A stretch of 64,000 nucleotides of DNA from Pradoshia eiseniae (GTDB lineage Bacteria; Bacillota; Bacilli; Bacillales; Pradoshiaceae), in assembly GCF_002946355.1 (NCBI RefSeq), contig NZ_PKOZ01000001.1, forward strand, positions 915,931 through 979,930, read 5' to 3'. Of this stretch, positions 16,090 through 25,787 are shown one piece after another. Position 1 is the stretch's first letter, and the number at the start of each line of letters is the position of its first letter. A program made the translations under genes and the position numbers. The notes below the pieces were generated by a model that saw nothing but the letters and a program-made list of their open reading frames with translations, did not search any database and was not told the DNA's origin.

Positions 16090-16112
16090 GGTCAAAGATA
16101 GTCAAAGTCAAA
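16090..16112 (+). promoter_or_regulatory. CtsR operator 2 with an extra heptad
   Basis: GGTCAAA-GAT-AGTCAAA is a perfect CtsR site; a third heptad AGTCAAA follows, sharing one base. An inverted half-site TTGACCT lies at 16114-16120. Confidence 0.85.
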
Positions 16113-16180
16113 CTTGACCTTATTTATAATCGTTAACCAATTATGATAAAGATAAATGAAAAATAGAGGAGGAGTCACAT

Positions 16181-18334
16181 ATGTTATGTGAAAAATGCCA
16201 AAAAAATCAAGCGACAGTTCAAATGCAACTCCGCATCAATGGTCATCAGGAAAATCACCATTTGTGCTCTTCATGCTATAGAGAAGAGCGACAAAAGCTT
16301 GGAACAAAGATGAATGGGCTCAACATGAATTCCATGAATCCATTTTCCTTTAACCCATTCTCCAATGAGTTTGGTCAGAGCGGCTTCCAAATGCCTGGTC
16401 AAGAGAAAAGGGAACAAGAATCTAGACAAACAGGACAATCTGGAGCCGGCGGGGGATTGCTGGACCAGTATGGCCGCAATCTTACTCATAACGCTAGGGC
16501 TGGACTGATTGATCCGGTCATTGGCCGTGATAAAGAAGTGAAGCGTGTCATTGAAATCTTGAATAGACGCACCAAGAATAACCCAGTGCTAATCGGTGAG
16601 CCAGGTGTAGGAAAGACAGCGATTGCGGAAGGATTGGCACAGAAGATTGCTGATGGAAATGTACCGGCAAAGCTAAAAACGAAGGAAGTCTATTTATTGG
16701 ATGTTGCATCGCTTGTATCTAACACAGGAATCCGCGGACAATTTGAAGAGAGAATGAAACAATTAATATCAGAGCTTCAAACACGCAAAAATATTATCCT
16801 GTTCATTGATGAAATCCATCAGCTTGTCGGCGCTGGTTCTGCTGAAGGATCCATGGATGCAGGGAATATCTTGAAGCCGGCATTGGCACGTGGTGAGTTG
16901 CAGCTTGTTGGTGCGACAACCTTGAATGAATATCGTCAAATTGAAAAGGATGGCGCATTAGAACGACGCTTCCAGCCTGTTCAGGTCGATGAGCCTACCA
17001 CTGAGGAAGCACTCCGTATTCTAAAAGGATTAAAGGAACGTTATGAATCCTATCATAATGTGGAATACAAGGATGAAGCGTTGTCAGCAGCGGTCGAGCT
17101 TTCACACCGCTATATCCAAGATCGTTTCCTTCCCGATAAGGCAATCGACTTAATGGATGAGGCAGGTTCAAGATTAAACTTGACGATTGAGGGAATCGAG
17201 GAAGAAACCGCTCAAAAACGCTTAGCTGAAATTCACAAAGAAAAAGAAGAATCATTACGAAATGAAGCTTATGAACAAGCAGCAAAACTTCGTGATGAAG
17301 AAGAAAAACTAGAAAAAATGCTTCAAGAGGGCACTGGAGAAACACCAGTCGTAACGGTTGATCATATTCAAAGCATCATCGAAGAGAAAACAGGCATTCC
17401 GGTTGGTAAGCTTCAGGAGGATGAAGCGAAACGCATGAATAATCTCGAAGGCGAGCTTAAAAAGAAAGTCATCGGACAAAAAGAAGCTGTCGAGAAAGTG
17501 GCAAAAGCTGTGCGCCGAAGCCGTGCCGGTTTGAAAGCGAAAAATAGACCGATTGGATCCTTCCTCTTCGTGGGGCCAACTGGTGTCGGGAAAACCGAGC
17601 TTTCAAAGGCGTTGGCTGAAGAGCTATTTGGGACTAAGGATTCCATGATACGCTTGGATATGAGTGAATATATGGAAAAACATAGTGTATCCAAATTGAT
17701 TGGTTCTCCTCCAGGCTATGTCGGCCATGAAGAGGCCGGCCAATTAACTGAGAAGGTACGCCGTAAACCATATAGCATTATCCTTTTGGATGAAATTGAG
17801 AAAGCACATCCTGACGTAATGCATATGTTCTTGCAAATCCTTGAAGATGGGCGCTTAACGGATAGTCAGGGACATACCGTCAACTTTAAAGATACTGTTA
17901 TTATCATGACCAGCAATGCGGGTGTGATGGACAGAGTCAATAAAGTAGGATTCGCGGCAGATTCTGTAGAGGAAGAAGTAAATATTCTTCAGCAGCTAAG
18001 CCCGTATTTCAAACCGGAGTTCCTGAACAGGTTTGATAACATCATTCAATTCGAATCTTTAAGTAAAGAAGATTTGCTTAAAATTGTTGATATTATGCTT
18101 GAGGAGCTTCATGGGATGCTCAAAGCAGAAGGATTGTCTCTTATGGTAACAGATGAAGTGAAAGAGAAATTGGCTGAATTAGGGTATAACCCAGCGTTCG
18201 GTGCCCGTCCGCTGCGCAGAGTCATCCAAGAAAAACTGGAAGATGCCATCGCAGATTCCATCTTTGATCAACCGGAGGTAAAAGCCTTCCAAGCCGTACT
18301 TGAAGAGAATGAAATCAAAATCATAAAAGCCTAA
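16181..18334 (+). CDS. clpE: ATP-dependent unfoldase ClpE
   Basis: AAA+ chaperone that feeds substrates to ClpP and disaggregates proteins in heat stress. The 717-residue protein starts with the ClpE-specific zinc finger (Cys3, Cys6, Cys29, Cys32), then a glycine/glutamine linker, AAA domain 1 with Walker A GEPGVGKT at about residue 141, a short UVR-like coiled insert ([20 protein letters not shown]) instead of the long ClpB middle domain, AAA domain 2 with [20 protein letters not shown] at about residue 466, and the C-terminal D2-small domain ([14 protein letters not shown]). GGAGGAG precedes the ATG. Two CtsR operators in the promoter show class III heat-shock control. A terminator follows. 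Confidence 0.97.
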   Translation: MLCEKCQKNQATVQMQLRINGHQENHHLCSSCYREERQKLGTKMNGLNMNSMNPFSFNPFSNEFGQSGFQMPGQEKREQESRQTGQSGAGGGLLDQYGRNLTHNARAGLIDPVIGRDKEVKRVIEILNRRTKNNPVLIGEPGVGKTAIAEGLAQKIADGNVPAKLKTKEVYLLDVASLVSNTGIRGQFEERMKQLISELQTRKNIILFIDEIHQLVGAGSAEGSMDAGNILKPALARGELQLVGATTLNEYRQIEKDGALERRFQPVQVDEPTTEEALRILKGLKERYESYHNVEYKDEALSAAVELSHRYIQDRFLPDKAIDLMDEAGSRLNLTIEGIEEETAQKRLAEIHKEKEESLRNEAYEQAAKLRDEEEKLEKMLQEGTGETPVVTVDHIQSIIEEKTGIPVGKLQEDEAKRMNNLEGELKKKVIGQKEAVEKVAKAVRRSRAGLKAKNRPIGSFLFVGPTGVGKTELSKALAEELFGTKDSMIRLDMSEYMEKHSVSKLIGSPPGYVGHEEAGQLTEKVRRKPYSIILLDEIEKAHPDVMHMFLQILEDGRLTDSQGHTVNFKDTVIIMTSNAGVMDRVNKVGFAADSVEEEVNILQQLSPYFKPEFLNRFDNIIQFESLSKEDLLKIVDIMLEELHGMLKAEGLSLMVTDEVKEKLAELGYNPAFGARPLRRVIQEKLEDAIADSIFDQPEVKAFQAVLEENEIKIIKA

Positions 18335-18345
18335 TTTAGGCGTTC

Positions 18346-18381
18346 AACCCCCTTGCCGGTATCGAGGCGAGGGGGTTTCTT
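18346..18381 (+). terminator. Rho-independent terminator after clpE
   Basis: AACCCCCTTGCC pairs with GGCGAGGGGGTT and is followed by TCTTTT. Confidence 0.88.
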
Positions 18382-18519
18382 TTGTAAGCGCGAAAACCAT
18401 TCATTCATCATTCTTTTTGTAATAAAATGTCGTAAAAAAACGGAAATATTTGAAAGGATTTAGACATTATGTAACGAATTTGTAATAGTCATCAAATAAA
18501 GTAGGGGAAGGGAGTTACA

Positions 18520-21500
18520 ATGAAAAAATTAATGGCTGTTATCGCGGCTGGCCTTTTGGCCGTGTCTGCAACAGGGGGAGCAGCGGCGGCAGGGTTTGGT
18601 CCAACATCATTTGACCGCTCTGTCAAAGAAAACTTCAAGATGCCAGAGAAGACAACTGGACAGAAGCATGGTGAGTATTTGCAGGAGGAAACGCTTGTCA
18701 TCAAATACTCCGGCACAATAAGTCATCTCTATCGTGCCAAGGATGTTTCCTTCAAAAAGGATTACTCCTCGCTCGGCTACAGCATCATTAAATTCAAGAA
18801 AGCGAGTGCGGCACAAGAAGCTCTCGCAAAATTGAGCAAGGCCAAAAATGTTCAGTCGGTCAGTCCAGGTGTGAAGGTCAAGTTGTCCTCGGTTAAAACA
18901 GACCCGAAGGTAAGTAAACAATATTTTAATCAGCTATTGAAGCTTCCGGAAGCGCAAAAGCTTGCAGGCAAGAATAAGGTATCGGTGGCCGTCATCGATA
19001 CAGGGCTAGATGCGAACCATCCCGAATTAAAAAATAGGATTAAAGGAAGCTATAATGCAATCAATCCAATCAATGCTCCGAAAGCTGATAATCATGGAAC
19101 TCATGTAGCGGGCATCATTGCCGGGGAGAAAAATAATGGAATAGGGGGATATGGAATAAACCCCCAAGCCGATATCTACTCCATCGATATCTTTAATCGT
19201 GATATTTATGCAACTGATTATACTGTTGCAGAGGGAATCCTGCAGGCCATCAAGAAGAAAGTAAAAGTCATAAATATGAGCTTCACCTCCTATTTTAGCT
19301 CGCCAATTATGGAAGCAGCTGTTGAAAAAGCAAGAAAAGCAGGCATTATCATGGTAGCAGCCGCCGGCAATGAAGGAGCTGATTCTGCTGAATTTCCGGC
19401 ATCCTATGAGGGCGTTATCAGTGTAGGTGCTGTGGATAAAAACAAATCTCTCACAGAATATTCCTCCTATGGGGTATCGACCGATCTTGTTGCTCCTGGA
19501 GACAGCATTTATGCACCGACATATGGAATGGAGAAAAAGTCTACCTTTGAGGTTTTAAGCGGTACCTCCATGGCCACACCGATGGTTACAGGGACTGTAT
19601 CCTTATTGCTGTCCAAGCATCCTGGTTTAAATGCAGCGCAAGTAGAGTATATTCTCAAAAAGACAGCAACCGATCTTGGTACGAAAGGATTTGATACTAA
19701 GTACGGATATGGAATGGTCAATCCTGCTGCTGCTTTAAAGTTTAATAAGAAAGAGATACCTTCCCTTTCTGTAGAAGCTTGGAATAAAGATACAATCTTA
19801 AAAAAGGCTAAAACTTTCAGCGGAACAAAATATACATCAAAACGGGTATTCACAAAGCCATTAGATCAGCACTGGGTCAAAAAGACTGTCAAAAAAGGGG
19901 AAACCTACCAAATCAACTTAAAGGAATCGAAGGTATTTGATTCTAAGCTATATGTTAATGTGTATTCCAAGGATGGGAAAAAGCAAAAAACGATGCTCAT
20001 TGATGATGTGAAGGAAGGAAAGACAGAGGGTTATTATTTCACCGCCCCATTTGATGGGACATTGGCTATTGGCGTCAAAGACATTACAGGCAACTATGAT
20101 GTAAAAGGCAGCAAGCTATCAGAATATGAATTGACAGTGAATAAAACGGTCGCAAAGGCAGATGAATCAGCGGAAGAAACACCAATCGTCATTGGCAGCC
20201 TTCCATACAGCACAAAGAATAAAGGAATGCATCTCCTTGGAAAGAACGGGGACGATGATTTCTATCAAATCACTACAGGGAATAAGCCTGAGAAAATTAA
20301 GCTCGAGATGGCCGCACAGCCGGGCAGCAATGTCAGCCTGCAAGTATTTGCTGATTACCAAGAAGAAGATGATGATATCGATCCAGCGGATACTGAACAA
20401 GAAATAGAAGAAGATGGAGATTTTGAAGAGGGAGCGGGCAAAGAATTAATTCTAGACATCAATAGCAGCGGAATTGGTGAGGCCGAATCAGATGTGCTGG
20501 AAGCAGAGCCGAACACCACCTATACGATTCAGGTATCAAATCGTTTTGAATCATTTGACGAAGATTTCTTTTTCATCGTTTTTTCAGACTCGGAGGAGTA
20601 TGGAGGATTATCTTCGTTAATTCAGGGAACCATTCCTCAGAATGCTGACCCATATGAATTTAAAGCAACAAGGATATCCTTGCCCGCTGATGAGGATGGG
20701 ATCACCGATATTTTCGAATTCATTTCCGAGGAAGAATATTGGAACTCCCCTTCTGATGACCTTTTGATTGATTTGCTCGACGAAATGGCAAAGCCCTATA
20801 TTCTGACCAGTCAGCAAAAAGGCTATCTCCAATCAGCGCAAGATACGGATTGGTACCGCTTCACGGCAACTAAAACAGGCATTTATGCTTTTGACCTGGG
20901 CAAAGCCAATCATATGGTAGACGCCTACCAGGTCACAGATTATACAGAGCAGCTTACAGGAGAGCGATTGAAATTCCTTAACACAATCGGCTATAACGTT
21001 AACTCTTCCTTTACCGCGCTTACGAATACGATGTACCTCTCTATAGAAAAAGGAAAAACGTATTATTTAAACTTTTATACAAATCTATTAAGCGAGAAAT
21101 ACACCGAGAAGCCATATACATTTAAATCAAAGTTTCTTTCGGCTCCTGCTGATAAATATGAGAACAATGATGACTACCTAAAAATAAAAAAATTGCCATC
21201 TATGAAATTCCAAGGGGATTTTGGCAAAAACTTTGACACAGAATTCTTTTATTATCAGCCGAAAACATCAGGAGCTTACACAATGACACTTGACCAATCA
21301 GCACCTAAGACAAAGGGGCTGCCAAAGGACATCAAACGTCCAGTGGATTCGTATATGTTGGTATACGAGGATAAAAACAAGAATAAAGTACTCGATTACA
21401 AAGAACAGGAGTCACCTAATCTTATCGGACTTGGCATGGGATCCCAATATCTTGATAAGAATAAATCTTATATTATCCAAATTGCGGCCGATTACTTCTA

Positions 21501-21936
21501 TATGCCATTCAGCTTGATGCAATATACCTTTGAAATGAAGCTGGCCAATCATAAGGATGAGGATGCCGGCTCTGTCATCAAAAACAATGTGCCATCAAAG
21601 CCAATCAGCATGAAAAACACTTCTTCAGGCAGATGGGAAAAATCAGGGCGAATCAATATTTACAATCAGAAAAAAGCCGATCAAGACTGGTATAAAGTAA
21701 GCTTCAAAAAAGATTTTGAAGGTCAGATTCTCTTGCAAGGCGGCAAGGAGCTTGATGGCAAAATCGAAGTGTATCAAAAGGGCAAGAAAGTCGCATCCTC
21801 AGACCGCTATGGGCAAAATGACACAGAAACCTTGCCAATTAAACTGAAAAAAGGAACCTACTATATTAAGATAACTGACTCCTATGGCGTTGCTTCCATC
21901 ACACCATACACCTTGAAGGTCAAACAGACGAAATAG
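18520..21936 (+). CDS. Large secreted S8 (subtilisin-like) serine protease with C-terminal beta domains
   Basis: 1138 residues. A signal peptide (residues 1 to about 26, ending GGAAAAG) is followed by a propeptide of the fervidolysin type (about 45-120, ETLVIKYSG... NVQSVSPGVKVKL). The catalytic domain carries a full triad: Asp160 in VAVIDTGLDANHPE, His192 in NHGTHVAGIIAG and Ser350 in GTSMATP, with the oxyanion Asn in AAGNEG. The remaining ~730 residues form several beta-sandwich modules of PPC (pre-peptidase C-terminal) appearance, for instance DWYKVSFKKDFEGQILLQGG near the end, and an acidic low-complexity insert at about 615-645. No LPxTG anchor, so the enzyme is probably released. Lysine-rich, single gene. 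Confidence 0.92.
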   Translation: MKKLMAVIAAGLLAVSATGGAAAAGFGPTSFDRSVKENFKMPEKTTGQKHGEYLQEETLVIKYSGTISHLYRAKDVSFKKDYSSLGYSIIKFKKASAAQEALAKLSKAKNVQSVSPGVKVKLSSVKTDPKVSKQYFNQLLKLPEAQKLAGKNKVSVAVIDTGLDANHPELKNRIKGSYNAINPINAPKADNHGTHVAGIIAGEKNNGIGGYGINPQADIYSIDIFNRDIYATDYTVAEGILQAIKKKVKVINMSFTSYFSSPIMEAAVEKARKAGIIMVAAAGNEGADSAEFPASYEGVISVGAVDKNKSLTEYSSYGVSTDLVAPGDSIYAPTYGMEKKSTFEVLSGTSMATPMVTGTVSLLLSKHPGLNAAQVEYILKKTATDLGTKGFDTKYGYGMVNPAAALKFNKKEIPSLSVEAWNKDTILKKAKTFSGTKYTSKRVFTKPLDQHWVKKTVKKGETYQINLKESKVFDSKLYVNVYSKDGKKQKTMLIDDVKEGKTEGYYFTAPFDGTLAIGVKDITGNYDVKGSKLSEYELTVNKTVAKADESAEETPIVIGSLPYSTKNKGMHLLGKNGDDDFYQITTGNKPEKIKLEMAAQPGSNVSLQVFADYQEEDDDIDPADTEQEIEEDGDFEEGAGKELILDINSSGIGEAESDVLEAEPNTTYTIQVSNRFESFDEDFFFIVFSDSEEYGGLSSLIQGTIPQNADPYEFKATRISLPADEDGITDIFEFISEEEYWNSPSDDLLIDLLDEMAKPYILTSQQKGYLQSAQDTDWYRFTATKTGIYAFDLGKANHMVDAYQVTDYTEQLTGERLKFLNTIGYNVNSSFTALTNTMYLSIEKGKTYYLNFYTNLLSEKYTEKPYTFKSKFLSAPADKYENNDDYLKIKKLPSMKFQGDFGKNFDTEFFYYQPKTSGAYTMTLDQSAPKTKGLPKDIKRPVDSYMLVYEDKNKNKVLDYKEQESPNLIGLGMGSQYLDKNKSYIIQIAADYFYMPFSLMQYTFEMKLANHKDEDAGSVIKNNVPSKPISMKNTSSGRWEKSGRINIYNQKKADQDWYKVSFKKDFEGQILLQGGKELDGKIEVYQKGKKVASSDRYGQNDTETLPIKLKKGTYYIKITDSYGVASITPYTLKVKQTK

Positions 21937-21943
21937 ACTATTC

Positions 21944-21967
21944 GAGGCCCTTTCTTATGAAGGGCTT
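21944..21967 (+). repeat. First copy of a duplicated terminator arm
   Basis: GAGGCCCTTTCTTATGAAGGG here is repeated exactly at 22399-22419. This copy lacks the T run, so it is the broken one. Confidence 0.7.
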
Positions 21968-21973
21968 CAGGTT

Positions 21974-22014
21974 GTAGAGTAAATCCCGGTAAGGGTTTGC
22001 TCTACAGTTTTTTT
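21974..22014 (+). terminator. Rho-independent terminator inside the inserted segment
   Basis: GTAGAGTAAATCCC pairs with GGGTTTGCTCTAC around GGTAA, followed by AGTTTTTTT. Confidence 0.8.
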
Positions 22015-22039
22015 ATACTCTCGCACCCTATTTGAAAAG

Positions 22040-22165
22040 TGAAAGCTATTTACGGCAGAATGGACTCAGCGAACCGTGGGGGAGCTGCTTTCGCCAGCTC
22101 GCCTACGGCAAGAGCTGTCATCAGCATGCCTCCTTCTCCGTACCGAGAGTCTCGCCCATTCTACC
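22040..22165. repeat. Imperfect palindromic intergenic repeat (Bacillaceae GAGACTC/GGAGGC type)
   Basis: The element begins GCAGAATGG.CTC and ends GAGTCTCGCCCATTCT, which are imperfect inverted ends, with GC-rich internal inverted segments (GCTTTCGCCAGC, GCCTACGGC). Its layout resembles the element at 34356-34495 and the short non-coding repeats common in Bacillaceae genomes. The whole 21937-22513 interval is insertion debris plus the pspA promoter. Confidence 0.5.
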
Positions 22166-22211
22166 GAAAATAGAGGTCTGCTCTTCATAAAAATTAGCAT
22201 TTACAAAACAG

Positions 22212-22400
22212 ATGTTTCCTCATTTTGGTATACTCCCTTGTACAAGGTCTAAAACTAAAGATAGCTTCTTGAAAAAGACCGAGTTTATCTACGATGAATA
22301 TTACGACTGTTATAGAGAGCAGGAGAAGTCTGCCAACGGAGTATATATCAAAGTATGGACTGAGAATAAAAGCATCTTAGTCCATTTTGTCTACATCTGA
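22212..22400 (+). pseudogene. IS1182-family transposase fragment
   Basis: An open frame of 62 codons whose first half, FGILPCTRSKTKDSFLKKTEFIYDEYYDCY, matches the central segment of IS1182-type transposases (pattern LPYTRxKTKxxFxKKxxYVYDEYYDCYxCP). The expected CYICP continuation is lost and the following ~28 codons do not match, so an internal deletion or frameshift has occurred. No transposase N-terminus, no catalytic C-terminus and no terminal inverted repeats were found. This is a dead remnant. Confidence 0.65.
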
Positions 22401-22429
22401 GGCCCTTTCTTATGAAGGGGCTTTTTTTT
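22399..22429 (+). terminator. Rho-independent terminator, second copy of the duplicated arm
   Basis: GGCCCCTT-type stem (AGGCCCTTTCTTATGAAGGGGCTT) followed by eight T. Probably the original terminator of the protease gene. Confidence 0.8.
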
Positions 22430-22452
22430 GCTTGGAATAAAATCTCAAAATT

Positions 22453-22478
22453 TGAAACTTTTTAAAAATTTGACCGTA
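22453..22478 (+). promoter_or_regulatory. SigW-type (ECF) promoter of pspA-nfeD-floT
   Basis: TGAAAC (22453-22458), exactly 16 bases, then CGTA (22475-22478). This matches the SigW consensus (TGAAAC-N16-CGTA) fully. Confidence 0.88.
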
Positions 22479-22513
22479 AAATAAGGTAAGATTATAAAAG
22501 GGAGGATGATGAG

Positions 22514-23179
22514 ATGTTTGAATTTTTTAAGCGAATGAAGACAATTGTCAATTCAGAGCTATATGCCCTGATTGAGAAGGCGGAAGACCCAATAAAAATG
22601 GCCGATCAATATTTAAGGGAAATGAAAGCAGAGATTGATGAGGCGGAAAGAACTACTGCCAAAGTAATGGCTGAGGAGAAATTGGCTAAGAGAAAGGTAG
22701 CGGAACTGAAGGCGTTAATCGAGAAACGCAATACACAGGCTCTTGAGGCGTTGAAGGAAGGGAAGGAGGAGCTTGCTAAACAAGCCATTCAGCATAAACT
22801 CGATCTTGGAGCTGAATTAGCTTCTATGCAAAATCTCCTGAATCAGGCTTCCCAGAATGTGCAGATGCTGCAAGAAAAGCTTCGTGAAATGTCCGCAGAT
22901 TACCGCGAATTACTCATTAAACGAGATGCATTGAAAACAAGAGCTTTGACGGCTAAGGCGCAAACGGCAATTAACCGTTCTCTCCAAACAGATACACGAT
23001 CACCAGCAAAAGAAGGATTCTTGCGCATGGAGGAGAAGGTATTGGAATATGAAGCATTGGCTGAGGTAAGCGAAGAATTAAAAAGCAATCAATTAGATAT
23101 CGACCGTGAATTCAAGAAAATGGAATCTGACCGGTTGGTTGAAGCGGAATTGAAGGCCTTGCGTGATACATTGACATAA
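22514..23179 (+). CDS. pspA: PspA/IM30 family phage-shock protein
   Basis: 221 residues, almost entirely helical and strongly charged: an ESCRT-III-like coiled-coil protein that assembles on damaged inner membrane. The N-terminal amphipathic helix MFEFFKRMKTIVNSELYALIEKAEDP is the lipid-binding segment of the family, followed by the DQYLREMKAEIDEA signature and long heptad-like stretches with KKRKVAEL/LEALKEGKEELA. GGGAGG lies before the ATG. First gene of a three-gene operon with nfeD and floT, driven by the SigW promoter; SigW responds to cell-envelope stress in Bacillus. Confidence 0.95.
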   Translation: MFEFFKRMKTIVNSELYALIEKAEDPIKMADQYLREMKAEIDEAERTTAKVMAEEKLAKRKVAELKALIEKRNTQALEALKEGKEELAKQAIQHKLDLGAELASMQNLLNQASQNVQMLQEKLREMSADYRELLIKRDALKTRALTAKAQTAINRSLQTDTRSPAKEGFLRMEEKVLEYEALAEVSEELKSNQLDIDREFKKMESDRLVEAELKALRDTLT

Positions 23180-23221
23180 GGCTTTCAATAAAATATGGAA
23201 CTGGTTGAGAGGTGAGAGTCC

Positions 23222-23743
23222 ATGGTCAACTCTTTACAGGAATTTTTCTTATACGGCGTCATCATTAGTACCGTTTTAACCTTTATATTAGTTCTCTTCA
23301 ATGATTTATTTGACGGACTTTTACTGCCTCCATTTTTAAATCCCGTTCTTGTTCTTTCGTTCTTTACCATCCTATGTGGCATCGGTTATTTATTCGTGAC
23401 TTTTACTTCTTTGTCTCCGATTCTTGCCACTCTTTTTTCTGCTATTATCTCATTTATCATCGTCGCATTTATTCACGTATTCATCCTGGTTCCTGTGTCA
23501 ACTGCCCAGGAATCGTTGACGATCACGGAGGAGGATTTAAAGGGGCGGTTAGGTAAAGTGATTATCACTGTGCCAGAGGACGGATTCGGAGAAGTCCTTA
23601 TTACGAGCAACAGCGGCTCATTCGCGAAACCGGCTGTTAGCTTTGATAAGGAAGCCATACCAGCAGAGGCAGAAGTACTGATTATTGATGTGAAAAATGG
23701 AGTCCTATATGTAAGTCCATATGAAAAATCTAAATTAGGATAG
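23222..23743 (+). CDS. NfeD-like membrane protein (YuaF type)
   Basis: 173 residues: four hydrophobic helices in the first ~95 residues, then a soluble OB-fold (about 105-170: LKGRLGKVIITVPEDGFGEVLI.. AEVLIIDVKNGVLYVSPYEKS). NfeD proteins are encoded next to flotillins and work with them in membrane microdomain organisation. GAGAGGTGAGAG precedes the ATG. The gap to pspA is 42 bases and to floT 11 bases, so all three form one operon. The short YuaF form seen here lacks the N-terminal ClpP-like protease domain of long NfeD proteins. Confidence 0.9.
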   Translation: MVNSLQEFFLYGVIISTVLTFILVLFNDLFDGLLLPPFLNPVLVLSFFTILCGIGYLFVTFTSLSPILATLFSAIISFIIVAFIHVFILVPVSTAQESLTITEEDLKGRLGKVIITVPEDGFGEVLITSNSGSFAKPAVSFDKEAIPAEAEVLIIDVKNGVLYVSPYEKSKLG

Positions 23744-23754
23744 GGGATTTGAGA

Positions 23755-25290
23755 ATGACATTAATTTATATAGGTATAGGAATTATTGCAGTATTACTCT
23801 TAAGTTTTCTAGGCGTATTCGTGACAAAATATAAAACGGCCGGTCCGGACGAAGCATTGATTGTCACAGGAAGCTTCCTTGGCAGCAAAAATGTACATAT
23901 TGATGAATCGGGGAATCGAATCAAGATTGTCCGCGGCGGCGGTACATTCGTCCTTCCAGTCTTCCAGCAATCTGAACCTTTAAGTCTATTATCGAGCAAG
24001 CTTGAAGTATCGACACCTGAAGTATATACCGAACAGGGTGTGCCGGTTATGGCTGATGGGGTATCTATTATCAAGATTGGCAATACCATCTCAGAAATCG
24101 CAACGGCTGCGGAACAATTCCTCGGCAAAACAAAGGAAGACAGGGAGCTTGAAGCTAGGGAAGTATTAGAAGGACATTTGCGCTCCATCCTTGGTTCGAT
24201 GACGGTTGAGGAGATTTATAAGAACCGTGAGAAATTCTCTCAGGAAGTGCAGCGAGTCGCATCACAGGACCTTGCTAAGATGGGGCTTGTCATTGTTTCC
24301 TTCACGATTAAAGATGTGCGCGATAAGAATGGGTACTTAGAATCACTCGGAAAGCCCCGAATCGCCCAGGTAAAGAGAGATGCAGATATCGCAACAGCGG
24401 AAGCAGACAAAGAAACTCGTATTAAACGTGCCGAAGCGGCTAAGGAAGCAACCAAGGCAGAGCTTGAAAGGGCAACAGAAATTGCTGAGGCAGAAAAGGT
24501 CAATCAATTGAAGATTGCCGAGTTCCGCCGCGAGCAGGATAGCGCGAAGGCCAAGGCTGACCAAGCGTATGATCTGGAAACCGCCCGGTCCAAGCAAGAG
24601 GTTACGGAACAGCAAATGCAAATTAAAATTGTTGAACGCCAAAAGCTAATTGAGCTTGAGGAAAAGGAAATCCTGCGCCGTGAGAAGCAGTATGATTCTG
24701 AGGTGAAGAAAAAAGCTGATGCGGATCGCTATGCTGTTGAGCAGGCGGCCTCCGCTGAAAAAACGAAGCAGCTGACTGAAGCAGACGCAAATCAATACCG
24801 TATTGAAGCGATGGCGAAAGCTGACGCTGAACGCATTCGTTTAGATGGATTAGCGAAAGCCGATGCCCAAAGAGCACAAGGGGTCAGTGAAGCAGAAATC
24901 ATCCGTCTTAAAGGGGTTGCCGAGGCGGAAGCGAAACAGAAGATTGCCGAGGCCTTTGAACAATTCGGTCAGGCAGCCGTCATGGACATGATCTTGAAAA
25001 TGCTTCCTGAATATGCGAAGGAAGTGGCAAAACCGCTCTCAAGCATTGACAAAATCACAATCGTCGACACGGGAAGCGGCAGCGGTGCAAACAGCGGCGC
25101 GAATAAGGTCACTGGCTATGCAACGAATTTAATGACCACCCTGCAGGAATCACTGAAAGCGTCATCTGGAATTGATGTAAAGGAATTGCTTGAAAGCTTC
25201 GCAGGAAAGAGCACAGGCATGACTCCAAGAGTCAATCTGGAAGAGGAGCTTCTAAAGGGTGATTTGCCTGAGGTGAAGGGGCTGGATTGA
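23755..25290 (+). CDS. floT: Flotillin-like protein FloT
   Basis: 511 residues, as in B. subtilis FloT. A hydrophobic N-terminal segment (LIYIGIGIIAVLLLSFLGVFVT) inserts in the membrane, the SPFH/PHB domain follows (about 30-220), and the rest is the flotillin coiled coil with Glu-Ala repeats (ADADRY.., AEAEKV, AKADAERIRLDGLAKADAQRAQGVSEAE). The C-terminus carries the GSGSGANSGANKVTGY linker. It scaffolds functional membrane microdomains. ATG 23755 is chosen because AGGGGAT is nine bases upstream; a TTG at 23749 is too close. A terminator at 25308 ends the operon. Confidence 0.95.
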   Translation: MTLIYIGIGIIAVLLLSFLGVFVTKYKTAGPDEALIVTGSFLGSKNVHIDESGNRIKIVRGGGTFVLPVFQQSEPLSLLSSKLEVSTPEVYTEQGVPVMADGVSIIKIGNTISEIATAAEQFLGKTKEDRELEAREVLEGHLRSILGSMTVEEIYKNREKFSQEVQRVASQDLAKMGLVIVSFTIKDVRDKNGYLESLGKPRIAQVKRDADIATAEADKETRIKRAEAAKEATKAELERATEIAEAEKVNQLKIAEFRREQDSAKAKADQAYDLETARSKQEVTEQQMQIKIVERQKLIELEEKEILRREKQYDSEVKKKADADRYAVEQAASAEKTKQLTEADANQYRIEAMAKADAERIRLDGLAKADAQRAQGVSEAEIIRLKGVAEAEAKQKIAEAFEQFGQAAVMDMILKMLPEYAKEVAKPLSSIDKITIVDTGSGSGANSGANKVTGYATNLMTTLQESLKASSGIDVKELLESFAGKSTGMTPRVNLEEELLKGDLPEVKGLD

Positions 25291-25307
25291 GACCGTTATA
25301 ATTATGG

Positions 25308-25340
25308 GTGGACCAGGTAAAAACTGGTCCACACTCTTTT
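25308..25340 (+). terminator. Rho-independent terminator after floT
   Basis: GTGGACCAG pairs with CTGGTCCAC, followed by ACTCTTTT. Confidence 0.82.
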
Positions 25341-25787
25341 CATTTAATCTGAGAGGAAGGGTATCTAACATAATCGAAGAAGACAAACAAGAGTGCCTTA
25401 TAGAATCGACACATTACAGATAGCTATCCTGTGAGATACTTTTTATGTGTTTGTAAATAGCTTGGCTATTGGTCTATTAACCCATGTAAGCTAATCAAAT
25501 TATAGTGATATTAGCAACCGGCTTCTAACTTGAGTTCTCTCTTCGAAAGATAGGGCTCGAACAGTGCAAACCTTTTAAGCATCAGTTTAAGCAGAGAGCT
25601 GGAAAAACATTAATAATAACGTGACTTAATGAATAAGATGCCAAGAATAATAATGTTATAACTAAATAGATTACGGGGTATTTCACCTTTATTTTGGACG
25701 AAATTTCGATAAATTAATATTTATTTTAAGTTTTTTATACTATATTATACGTAAGGGTAATATTACCAGTTTGAGTGGGGTGTGATA
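25341..25787. other. Intergenic stretch upstream of the ABC transporter
   Basis: No gene seen. The last 60 bases are very AT-rich with TATACT at 25736-25741 and TATTAT just after, suitable as a -10 box, followed by the palindrome at 25756. Confidence 0.5.
25756..25767. promoter_or_regulatory. 12-bp perfect palindrome, candidate operator of the ABC transporter
   Basis: GGTAATATTACC lies between the -10 candidate and the ribosome site of the ATPase gene, a position where a bound repressor would block transcription. No regulator is encoded nearby. Confidence 0.4.

Noticed and set aside
22212-22400. Functional small protein
   Set aside because: Its recognisable half is an internal piece of an IS1182-type transposase without start context, so it is a remnant.
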